Shown: in pieces, positions 1-7,605 of the stretch
Layout: each line of letters starts with the position of its first letter
Numbering within the stretch: position 1 is the stretch's first letter
NCBI GenBank assembly: GCA_937894165.1
Contig: CALCSX010000090.1
Span: 1-11,174 of the forward strand
Source: an uncultured Saprospiraceae bacterium
Lineage (GTDB): Bacteria; Bacteroidota; Bacteroidia; Chitinophagales; Saprospiraceae
DNA: 11,174 nt
Direction of reading: 5' to 3'
Program-made: the position numbers and the translations under genes
Notes under the pieces: generated by a model
Seen by the model: the letters and a program-made list of their open reading frames with translations, nothing else
Told to the model about the DNA's origin: nothing
The model's database searches: none

Positions 1-1033
1 AGCAATTGTTTTCCAGTCTTTGGCCTCCCAAAATCAGTTCAGCACCATTTTCGATTACTTCGGAAACCCATTTCTCTACCTTTTCAAGCTGGGAGGTGTC
101 AATTAATGATCCGACATCGGTTTCCTTTTGTGAAGGATCACCCACCTTTAATTTTCCAGTGGCAGATATCAAATCATCCAAAAATTCCGGCAATATTTCT
201 TTGTGAACGTATACTCTTTGGACAGAAACACAGACCTGCCCGGCATGATAGAAACCTCCTTTTACGATAGCAGGAACTGCTTTTTTCAGATTGGCATCTT
301 TTGCGACGATTACCGGTGCCGAGCCACCATGTTCCAGAGCACATCGAGTTCCAGGTGCCAGTTTTGATCTCAATTGCCAACCAATATTGGCAGAGCCTAT
401 AAAAGAAACATAATTGATTCTTCGATCAGCAACTATTTTCTCAGTCAATTCATTCCCACAAAGGATCATTCGGCACCATTCCTCTTTCAAACCGGCTTTT
501 TGGTAAATCTCCATTAAGAGTTGACACGAAAGCGGTGTTTTGCGGGCCGGTTTTATGATAACAGGGCAGCCGGCGGCAAATGCGGTGACTGTTTGATGAA
601 CTATTAGATTTACAGGATGATTGAAAGCGCTGATGGAAAAGACTACCCCTATGGGCTCTTTAACTGTAAAAGCCAATCTGTTTTGAGTGGCTGGAGTCAA
701 ATTCATTGGTATTTCAGTACCGGCGTGTTGATTGAGGTATTCTGCTGCATACCTGACACCATTAATAGCCCTGTCGACTTCAACTTCCGTATCTTTGTAA
801 GGTTTTCCTCCTTCTAAAACCGCTGTTTCGATCAATTCTGCTTTCCTTTTCTCCATGGAATCTGCAACTTTGAAAAGTATCTTTTTTCGCTCGAATATCG
901 GAATGTGATCAGAAATGTTTTGAAACAGTTCGTAAGCTGATTGTAAATATGATTCAATTTCCTCTGCCGTATTATTTCTAATTTCTCCCAATAATCGATT
1001 GTCAAAAGGAGAATAGACTTTAGTGCTGCTCAT
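1..1033 (-). CDS. Aldehyde dehydrogenase family protein, 3' end cut off by window edge
   Basis: NAD(P)-dependent oxidation of an aldehyde to the acid in the cytoplasm; the substrate cannot be told. The ATG at 1031-1033 opens a frame with no stop to the left edge, giving 344 codons; the family is usually about 470-480 residues, so roughly the last quarter is missing. The catalytic set is visible: Asn138 in SAFNHP, Lys161 in KPARKTPLS, a nucleotide-fold loop FIGSANIG at 211-218, the general base Glu234 in ALEHGGSAP, and the nucleophile Cys268 in GQVCVSVQR. The EHGG and GQVCxSVQR forms resemble the lactaldehyde/glyceraldehyde-3-phosphate (GapN-like) branch more than betaine aldehyde enzymes; this is a family impression only. 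It lies 119 bp downstream of the T9SS protein gene on the same strand. I see no strong promoter or terminator between them, so co-transcription is possible but nothing functional suggests it. Confidence 0.93.
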   Translation of the reverse strand, partial: MSSTKVYSPFDNRLLGEIRNNTAEEIESYLQSAYELFQNISDHIPIFERKKILFKVADSMEKRKAELIETAVLEGGKPYKDTEVEVDRAINGVRYAAEYLNQHAGTEIPMNLTPATQNRLAFTVKEPIGVVFSISAFNHPVNLIVHQTVTAFAAGCPVIIKPARKTPLSCQLLMEIYQKAGLKEEWCRMILCGNELTEKIVADRRINYVSFIGSANIGWQLRSKLAPGTRCALEHGGSAPVIVAKDANLKKAVPAIVKGGFYHAGQVCVSVQRVYVHKEILPEFLDDLISATGKLKVGDPSQKETDVGSLIDTSQLEKVEKWVSEVIENGAELILGGQRLENNC

Positions 1034-1152
1034 AGTTCCGATTAAATGATGTAATATACAAAATCCGGGGAAAGATGAAATTTTCATTATATCACTCCGA
1101 GAGATTCTTAGAGGTAATACATTCAGAAAATAATTATTGTTTGCTTAAGACC

Positions 1153-4100
1153 CTACTTTGTTTTGACAAGTGTTTTGTGATCCTGATGAATATCGTTGCT
1201 TATAACAAGATTATAAATTCCCGGAGGCCAAGTGGCGGTAGTAAGATTTATTTGATTTCCATTATCAGCAAATATTTTTTGCCTGTGCATTTCAACTCCT
1301 AATACAGAAGTTACAAGCAAATTATATTCCCCACTTAAACTACCGGAGAAACTTAAATGGATTTGCTCCGAAAATGGATTTGGAAAAGCTTTCCAGGAAG
1401 AATTCAAATCTGTTAGTGATTGGGAGGTAAATAGCAAGATGGTAAAAATATCCGTTTTAATGATACAGTTATTTTCATCTTGTATTTCGGCATGATATTC
1501 TCCGGGGGGTAGATTTTCAATTCTATTTGATCCGATATTATAAACTATTTCATCCTTAAACCATGTTATTTCCAAAAGACCTTCCCCTCCTTCGACGGAA
1601 ATCTCAACTAGACCCCCATCTTCACTTGCATCGACAAATTCATTCACTTGCCAGTTTATAGGCTCGGCTTCTTCAATAGTCACTTCGAAAACTTCCTGGC
1701 AACCCGCTGCATCTTGAGCTGTAAATTGATAAGTGCCGGGAGCGAGATCAAGTATATAAGATGTGCCGTTGGATTGCTCTCCCAGAATTGAGTAGGGGGC
1801 TAATCCGCCCGTCGCAAAAATTTCCACACTTCCATCATTGACTCCATAACAGCTTACATTTCTCGCCACCATTTCGAAGAAAATATTACATTCCACCTCA
1901 CTACAATCAGGTGTTGTGCCTTCTAGCGTAGCTACACACCCATCGATATCAGTTGCCTCAATAAAGAAATTTGTATTACTCGGAATTAAGTCAACAATTC
2001 CGGAGCCATAATAAGAATAATCTCCCGCACCCCCGGTAGCTGTGGGTTGGATCAAAACGGCATCTTTGCTCGCACAAATCATTTCGGCAGTCATCACTAT
2101 AGGCTCCCACTCGAAATTTTGTGAGCCATCGAATAAGCTTAAACAACCTCTGCCTTTATTAAAACCGGATACCCTGCCGGAGGATGAAATTTGGATATAA
2201 TACTCCGAACCTGCTGACAAGCTGCTAATTTTTTCATATCCATCGCAAAAGTGAAAATCTCGGTTGCAATATATAGAGCTTAAATCTTCGCAGTCTTCAA
2301 CCTCATAAACGGACAATGTATACATAAAATCTGCTTGGAACCTAAAGGCTAAAGTTCCTGATGCCGGAGCATTAAATTTATACCAACGGTCGAACTTTGC
2401 AAGTGGATCACAAGTAGGGCTTATCCCTGAGAATCCTTCTTTGGTATTGTCAAATTGAGCACATTGACCATCAGTAGTCGCTGTGGCTGCGGAAACACAA
2501 TCGAAATTTTCTAATGTTTCCTCAGGTGTCCTTAAATAGAGTTCGAAGTTTCCTTCCAATGTTGAAAAGTTGCCTGAAACTTGCAGGAAATACATCTCGC
2601 CGGTTATCAAATCTTCTAAAATCAGTTCTTCTCCTGAATAATTAGTTGCAAATTCAATCGGCTGATCGCAAGTTCCGGAGTAGGCTGTAATACTGTTGGC
2701 AAAGTCGGCTATTACATCAACTATTAAAGACGGTTTTTCCCCTGCTATGAAACTAAACCAAACGTCACTTCTGGATCTATAATTATCAGAAGACACAATA
2801 AGACTAAAATCGGCGTTTTTATTATTTCCGGGAACAATTGTATCTACTTCCGGAATGATCATTATTGATTCAAAACAGTCCAAATTTTCAGGTTGTGAAT
2901 TCAATGAATCAGTAGTGACCAAGAAAAGTTGTCCATTGCCACTAGAACCGCCAAATTCAGTTTCTTTGCCAGAAATTCTTAGAAAATGTGAGCCAACTTC
3001 CCAATGATTTGTTACTTTTTCTCCGTAAAAACCATATTCATCAGTATCCATACATGTTACTAATTCCAATTGGGAGCAATCATTCCCTTTAAAAATTTCG
3101 ATGACCCCATTAAAATCGTTGGTGATTTCAATTTGGTGGATGAGAGAATTGGACACCTCAAATTGATACCACAATGCTTTTTCGAAATCGGGGTTACAAT
3201 CAGATGGAACAGTTTTATCCCCAAATGCCTGCGAAGTTGAAAAATCTAAGGTATCATGAAGATTTAAGGCAAAAGCCGTTGAACATTTATCATTTATTAG
3301 TCCATTACCGACCAATTTGATGTTATCTACACCTGCCCACCATGCCCAAGAGCCTCCGTCATGGTATAGAAAATATAATCTGGCTTGTTCTGATTTAAAC
3401 TTCGACAAGTCTAATCTTTGGGATACAAATTCATCTAATTGTTCTCCACCTTGTTGCGTCGTAAAAGAATGAACCGGAATTCTTTCATTTCCAACTATGA
3501 TCCCTATTTCCAGCCATTCGGTAACAGCATATTGTCTAAAGATCATGTCGAATTCAAGGTAATAGTCTCTAAATTCTGAAAGATTAAAAAATGGACTTAC
3601 AAGACCTGCCGTTGAAGGAGCTGCATCTTCCCCTAAAATATCATCATCGAAATAAGCAAAACAGGAGCCATTAAGACTTGAAGATTGCCATGCATTACCA
3701 TTCTCCAGATAGCCCACTTGCCAGGTTTCGTCCCCATTTATATTCATTACAGCCCAGCCTTGAGGTAGGCTGCAATCATTAAAATTTTCGGATAATTGGA
3801 TACTGCCTTCTCCGACTCCTTTAATTAAAACGTTGTCAAAGCCGGCCCACCAGCCCCATTGATTTCCGTCATTGTATTCGAGAATCAACTGATATTCACC
3901 TTCAGGATAAAAACTAAGATCCGCGGTGAGTTTTACAAACTGTGAAAATTGCTCACCCGCGAAATTTCTTTCCTCATAGTTGGCTATGAGGAATTCTTGG
4001 GATCCGTCGGTGATTAATACCCGAAAAGCTTCATCGGTAGCATGTCGAAAATGGACATCAATATTCAATTCTATGGTCGGATAATTTCCGATAGTAAATT

Positions 4101-4374
4101 GTGGCGATAGGACTCTTAAATTGAAGCTATCTGTATTTTCTCCTGTGATATCATCATCTATAATAAACATACAAGTACCATCTATTGTACTTCCGTCACT
4201 TCCGGGATTGTCCGGTTGTCCGACATACCAGACAGCCTCTTGATTCCCTTCTATTTCTACGGACCAATCGGAAGGAAATTCACAGAAATTAAAATTTTGC
4301 TCCAGAAGAATTACTTCTTGACAAAATAAATAACTGCCGAATAACACGAAAGCGAAAGTAAATATTATCTTCAT
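1153..4374 (-). CDS. Large secreted multidomain protein with T9SS type A sorting domain
   Basis: A 1073-residue surface or extracellular protein, likely adhesive or matrix-binding; no catalytic motif was recognised. Residues 1-19 form a Sec signal peptide (MKIIFTFAFVLFGSYLFCQ), with cleavage probably near Cys18-Gln19. Two copies of a roughly 165-residue MAM/cleaved-adhesin-like jelly-roll module follow (about 24-186 and 193-357). They share the CEFPSDW/CSLPQGW start, an IIDDDI/YFDDDI strand and the WWAGxDN ending. Three pre-peptidase/PPC-like beta-sandwich segments come next (about 360-490, 497-616, 623-750), rich in paired cysteines. Residues 758-820 look like a degraded SprB/PKD-like unit, 828-905 a good SprB-like repeat (VSCYGVNDGSVEIFATGG), and 906-980 a third degenerate unit. 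The C-terminus (about 990-1073) is a type A sorting domain with AFPNPF, PPGIYNLVI and final KTLVKTK, which directs outer-membrane passage and surface anchoring by T9SS. The ATG at 4374 directly precedes the signal peptide. The gene is divergent from the DUF1800-DUF1501 operon. Confidence 0.93.
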   Translation of the reverse strand: MKIIFTFAFVLFGSYLFCQEVILLEQNFNFCEFPSDWSVEIEGNQEAVWYVGQPDNPGSDGSTIDGTCMFIIDDDITGENTDSFNLRVLSPQFTIGNYPTIELNIDVHFRHATDEAFRVLITDGSQEFLIANYEERNFAGEQFSQFVKLTADLSFYPEGEYQLILEYNDGNQWGWWAGFDNVLIKGVGEGSIQLSENFNDCSLPQGWAVMNINGDETWQVGYLENGNAWQSSSLNGSCFAYFDDDILGEDAAPSTAGLVSPFFNLSEFRDYYLEFDMIFRQYAVTEWLEIGIIVGNERIPVHSFTTQQGGEQLDEFVSQRLDLSKFKSEQARLYFLYHDGGSWAWWAGVDNIKLVGNGLINDKCSTAFALNLHDTLDFSTSQAFGDKTVPSDCNPDFEKALWYQFEVSNSLIHQIEITNDFNGVIEIFKGNDCSQLELVTCMDTDEYGFYGEKVTNHWEVGSHFLRISGKETEFGGSSGNGQLFLVTTDSLNSQPENLDCFESIMIIPEVDTIVPGNNKNADFSLIVSSDNYRSRSDVWFSFIAGEKPSLIVDVIADFANSITAYSGTCDQPIEFATNYSGEELILEDLITGEMYFLQVSGNFSTLEGNFELYLRTPEETLENFDCVSAATATTDGQCAQFDNTKEGFSGISPTCDPLAKFDRWYKFNAPASGTLAFRFQADFMYTLSVYEVEDCEDLSSIYCNRDFHFCDGYEKISSLSAGSEYYIQISSSGRVSGFNKGRGCLSLFDGSQNFEWEPIVMTAEMICASKDAVLIQPTATGGAGDYSYYGSGIVDLIPSNTNFFIEATDIDGCVATLEGTTPDCSEVECNIFFEMVARNVSCYGVNDGSVEIFATGGLAPYSILGEQSNGTSYILDLAPGTYQFTAQDAAGCQEVFEVTIEEAEPINWQVNEFVDASEDGGLVEISVEGGEGLLEITWFKDEIVYNIGSNRIENLPPGEYHAEIQDENNCIIKTDIFTILLFTSQSLTDLNSSWKAFPNPFSEQIHLSFSGSLSGEYNLLVTSVLGVEMHRQKIFADNGNQINLTTATWPPGIYNLVISNDIHQDHKTLVKTK

Positions 4375-4394
4375 TTTAAAAGTATGAGCTGAAT

Positions 4395-4423
4395 CAAATT
4401 TAAACTAATTTTTTGAATAAAAA
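4395..4423 (-). promoter_or_regulatory. Candidate Bacteroidota-type promoter for the T9SS protein gene
   Basis: On the minus strand TAAATTTG (4402 down to 4395) matches the Bacteroidota -7 consensus TAnnTTTG exactly. A TTTTT run at 4423-4419, 16 bases upstream of it, could serve as a degenerate -33 TTTG/TTG box. Transcription would begin near 4388, leaving a leader of about 14 nt before the ATG at 4374. The leader is A/T-rich with no Shine-Dalgarno, as is common in this phylum. The assignment rests on consensus match and position only. Confidence 0.45.
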
Positions 4424-4428
4424 TGCAT

Positions 4429-4450
4429 TTTCATACTAACTAATATGAAA
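4429..4450. promoter_or_regulatory. Inverted repeat in the divergent promoter region, possible operator
   Basis: Perfect 7-bp arms TTTCATA (4429-4435) and TATGAAA (4444-4450) are separated by 8 bp. The site lies between the candidate minus-strand promoter and the DUF1800 start. Plus-strand transcription probably starts just downstream, where TAATTTTA at 4459-4466 is a 7-of-8 match to TAnnTTTG, without a good -33 box. A dimeric regulator bound here could affect both directions. In AT-rich DNA a 7-bp repeat can arise by chance. Confidence 0.25.
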
Positions 4451-4486
4451 TAATAGTATAATTTTATCTCAATTAAGCGTCAAACT

Positions 4487-5914
4487 ATGTCAGGATTAAA
4501 GCCATATTCTCCAAATGCTTCTATGCCATGGAACATGGAGAGAGCTATACATTTGTACAGGAGAATGGGTATGGGGGGGAATTATGACCAGATAAAGGAA
4601 GCTTTAGCCATGAATCCTATTCAGGTGGTAAACAACATCATCGATGGCATCATAGAAAGTCCGCTACCTGCAAAGCCATATTGGGCGGATTATACTTACG
4701 ATGATTATGAAAATGATGATGAATATTATCGCGTTCGCGAAGAGTTTCATACTGAGTTCAATCAATCTATAGTGAATGATGGTTTTCGACCGAAATGGTT
4801 TATGTTTTGGCATAATCACTTCGTAACAGAGTTGAATACCTATGAATGCAATCGTTATTTGTGGGATTACGCAAATACAATCCACAGGAATCTTTTAGGA
4901 AATTTTAGGACTTTCGTTGAAGAAATAGGACTGACCCCGGCTATGTTAGTTTACTTGAACGGAAATCAAAATGTAAGACAACAGCCAAATGAGAACTATG
5001 CCAGAGAGTTGATGGAGCTTTTCACAATGGGTGAAAGTAATAATTATACGCAAAATGATGTAGTGAATGTAGCTCGTGCGCTGACAGGATATCGCGTTAG
5101 ACAATATCAATGTGAGTTGCCCTACTTCGATGATTTTTATCATGACAATGAGAATAAAACAATTTTTGGACAGACCGGTAATTATGGATATGAGGATGTT
5201 CATGAATTAATTTTTACCCTTCGACAGACGGAGGTAGCTAATTACATCTGTGAAAAGATATACCAATATTTTGTATATAATACTGTGGATAAAACTGTGA
5301 CCTCTGAAATGGCAAGTTTATTTATTCAGAGTAATTGGGAACTGGAGCCAGTAATAAAAGCATTATTTCAAAGTGAGCATTTTTATAAGCAGGAATTTAT
5401 CTGTTCCTATCTGCCCAATCCCTATGAACTGTTCGGAAGTTGGGTGAGGATGGCCGGCATTACACCCGAGGAAATTGAAGGCTCAATGTGGATATTTCGG
5501 TGGGGATCTTACGATCTAGGCGCGGATCTATTTAATCCGATAAATGTTGCGGGCTGGCCGGGACATCATGTATGGCTTAATGAGAACACCTTTACTGATA
5601 GAGTGAAGTTTCTTTCTTATTTTACCAATAACCTATTTCAGGAGCCAATACGAAAGAGATTGCATGAAATGGCACAAGAAATCACGAGTATTCCTAATGA
5701 TCCTGTTCATATTACGACAGAATTATGCCGATATTTCTTGGGTAAGGTGCCATCGAATGATATTTTAGCCAATGCAGTATTCTATTTTAAAGGCGATATA
5801 CCGGAGAATTATTATGAAGACGGATCCTGGAATATATTATGGGGTTCTGTGGAAATGCAAATAGTAAGTTTATGTTTTTATTTGGCAACTGTACCTGAAA
5901 AGCAATTGATTTAA
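4487..5914 (+). CDS. DUF1800 domain-containing protein
   Basis: A 475-residue member of the DUF1800 (COG5267) family, whose biochemical role is not established. Family landmarks appear in order: an N-terminal helix AIHLYRRMGMGG (20-31), MFWHNHFVT (106-114), the highly conserved NENYARELMELFTMG (168-182), an ALTGYR helix (198-203), and LFNPINVAGWPG (348-359) followed by a conserved C-terminal helical part. The length is normal, so the gene looks intact. No signal peptide, Tat motif, lipobox or membrane segment is visible at the N-terminus, although the partner protein has a Tat signal. The ATG at 4487 gives an N-terminus that reaches the family start, and I see no better upstream start. Only 12 bp separate its stop from the DUF1501 start, so the two are almost certainly co-transcribed. 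Family membership is clear; function is unknown. Confidence 0.93.
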   Translation: MSGLKPYSPNASMPWNMERAIHLYRRMGMGGNYDQIKEALAMNPIQVVNNIIDGIIESPLPAKPYWADYTYDDYENDDEYYRVREEFHTEFNQSIVNDGFRPKWFMFWHNHFVTELNTYECNRYLWDYANTIHRNLLGNFRTFVEEIGLTPAMLVYLNGNQNVRQQPNENYARELMELFTMGESNNYTQNDVVNVARALTGYRVRQYQCELPYFDDFYHDNENKTIFGQTGNYGYEDVHELIFTLRQTEVANYICEKIYQYFVYNTVDKTVTSEMASLFIQSNWELEPVIKALFQSEHFYKQEFICSYLPNPYELFGSWVRMAGITPEEIEGSMWIFRWGSYDLGADLFNPINVAGWPGHHVWLNENTFTDRVKFLSYFTNNLFQEPIRKRLHEMAQEITSIPNDPVHITTELCRYFLGKVPSNDILANAVFYFKGDIPENYYEDGSWNILWGSVEMQIVSLCFYLATVPEKQLI

Positions 5915-5926
5915 GTCAGAAATGAT

Positions 5927-7540
5927 ATGAAGAAATACGATATACATCATAAAAGACCCGGTGCATTGCTTGCTGATAAGGAAAAGCATGAGGAGGAGCA
6001 CAAGAACTGGAGCCGACGTGAATTTATAAGGACTACGGGACTTTTTTCATTTGGTTTATCTACTACAATAGCAGGGATGCCTCTGCTAGCTGCCCAAAAT
6101 AATACATTCCTGAAGTTTCTTAATGAATCCTCTGAGGACAGAATACTGGTACTTATTCAATTGAATGGAGGAAACGATGGATTAAATACAGTTATCGATA
6201 GATTTAATGATAAATATTATCAGATAAGACCTAATATTGCTATTCAAGAAAATAATTTGTGGGCACTCTCCGATCAGATAGGAATGCCTTTGATCACAGA
6301 TCCACTACGACCGATGTGGGATGCGGGGCAGATGAAAGTCATTCAAAATGTTGGATATCCTAATCCTAATTATTCCCATTTTCGATCATCAGATATCTGG
6401 GCAAGTGCTTCTCCGGCAGAAGAAACAGTTAATACCGGTTGGATAGGAAGATTTCTTGAAGAGCAAAATCCAGCTTTCATAGAGGCGCAACCAATACATC
6501 CACCGGCTATTCAGATAGGTGTTCAAACGGATTTAGTATTTAGAGGTGAAAATCTGACCTCTGCACTGGCCTTGAGAAGTCCGGAAGAATTCTATCAATT
6601 GGCGTCGAGCGGAAATTTGTATAATGTGAATGGGGTAGCAAATACGCCGGCTGAGAAGGAATTGAAGTTTGTGAGACAGACAGCCAACAGTGCCTTTAGA
6701 TATTCTGCTGCTATAAAGGAAGCTTTTACTAAAGGTCAATCTTCAGTGAGTTATCTCAATCATTATTTCAGTCAATCACTGAATATTGTTGCTAAGCTCA
6801 TCAAGGGCGGCATGAAAACGAAGGTGTATATGGTCAATCTTTACGGCTTTGATACACATGCCAATCAGATTGAAGGGCACGAGAATTTAATGCGAAATTT
6901 GGCTGCAGGAGTAAAATCATTTTATGAAGATTTGGGGGAAGAGAAAACGAAGTCAGTGCTTTCAATGACATTCTCGGAATTCGGGAGAACCATTCATGAG
7001 AATGCCTCATTCGGAACAGATCATGGCACCGGTGCGCCGATGTTTCTTTTCGGTGGGGATGTAGGACAGGGTTTTATAGGCAGTCCGCCGGATTTGGACA
7101 ATTTAGATAATTATGGTGATCCAATATTCGAGGTTGATTTTAAAGATGTATATAATACGGTGTTGCAAAGTTGGTTTGGAATGGATCCGAGGCTGACCGA
7201 GTTTTTGATGGGGCAACAGCAAACTAATTTGGCAGGAATGTTGCCGCCATATAGTCCTCCAAAAGGAGCCAACGCACATGATGTGATTCTTGGACATCGA
7301 ATAGATCCGAATAATTTGAATACTTTTAACATCCAGTTTGGGGTACCCACTGCAGGGCCGTACAAGCTTGAATTGACCGATGCTTCAGGGCAGGTGATAA
7401 GAAATTTGGAAGAAGGGGTGAAGGAAGCGGGAATTCACATTTTTAATTTTAATCCTTCCACTAAGAGTGTGAAGCCGGGGAAATATTTTTATCGCTTGAA
7501 GTTTGCAGGTAAAATATATCGCAGAGTAATTTATATTTAG
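5927..7540 (+). CDS. DUF1501 domain-containing protein with Tat signal and C-terminal Ig-like tail
   Basis: A 537-residue DUF1501 (COG4102) protein; the family belongs to the alkaline phosphatase/sulfatase-like fold, but the substrate is unknown. Residues 1-28 are a charged n-region rich in His, Lys and Glu. They are followed by a twin-arginine signal, SRREFIRTTGLFSFG (29-43), and a hydrophobic stretch to about residue 56. Family motifs are NGGNDGLNT (80-88), GFDTHANQ (307-314), SEFGRT (350-355) and DHGTG (365-369); their Asp, Asn and His residues are plausible metal ligands. Residues about 465-537 form an added beta-sandwich with AGPYKLELTDASGQVIRNL and PGKYFYRLKFAGK, resembling FlgD-type Ig or T9SS tail domains, though it lacks the FPNP start of a classic type A tail. 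The ATG at 5927 is preceded by AGAAATGAT and lies 12 bp after DUF1800. Tat export to the periplasm is well supported; passage to the surface is inference. Confidence 0.93.
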   Translation: MKKYDIHHKRPGALLADKEKHEEEHKNWSRREFIRTTGLFSFGLSTTIAGMPLLAAQNNTFLKFLNESSEDRILVLIQLNGGNDGLNTVIDRFNDKYYQIRPNIAIQENNLWALSDQIGMPLITDPLRPMWDAGQMKVIQNVGYPNPNYSHFRSSDIWASASPAEETVNTGWIGRFLEEQNPAFIEAQPIHPPAIQIGVQTDLVFRGENLTSALALRSPEEFYQLASSGNLYNVNGVANTPAEKELKFVRQTANSAFRYSAAIKEAFTKGQSSVSYLNHYFSQSLNIVAKLIKGGMKTKVYMVNLYGFDTHANQIEGHENLMRNLAAGVKSFYEDLGEEKTKSVLSMTFSEFGRTIHENASFGTDHGTGAPMFLFGGDVGQGFIGSPPDLDNLDNYGDPIFEVDFKDVYNTVLQSWFGMDPRLTEFLMGQQQTNLAGMLPPYSPPKGANAHDVILGHRIDPNNLNTFNIQFGVPTAGPYKLELTDASGQVIRNLEEGVKEAGIHIFNFNPSTKSVKPGKYFYRLKFAGKIYRRVIYI

Positions 7541-7542
7541 TC

Positions 7543-7571
7543 GCAGAATTAAAATTCGCTACTTTTTAGTA
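7543..7571. terminator. Weak hairpin in the convergent gap, possible shared terminator
   Basis: The 65-bp gap between the DUF1501 stop and the 3' end of the flippase-like gene holds an imperfect hairpin. GCAGAATT at 7543-7550 faces AATTCGC at 7553-7559, with one bulged A, and a TACTTTTTAG stretch follows. The stem is short and AT-rich, so it is a weak intrinsic terminator at best. Its place between convergent genes is what suggests the role. Confidence 0.3.
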
Positions 7572-7605
7572 AGTAATATTAACAGTTTATAGAAATACTT
7601 ATTTT

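Noticed and set aside
6..1302. Several 60-75 codon frames over the aldehyde dehydrogenase and the 3' end of the T9SS gene
   Set aside because: They lie opposite or out of frame with genes carrying clear family motifs.
4317..4374. Possible lipoprotein signal (Cys18 in GSYLFCQE) in the T9SS protein
   Set aside because: The residues before Cys (Y-L-F) do not fit a lipobox, and a T9SS C-terminal domain already explains the destination.
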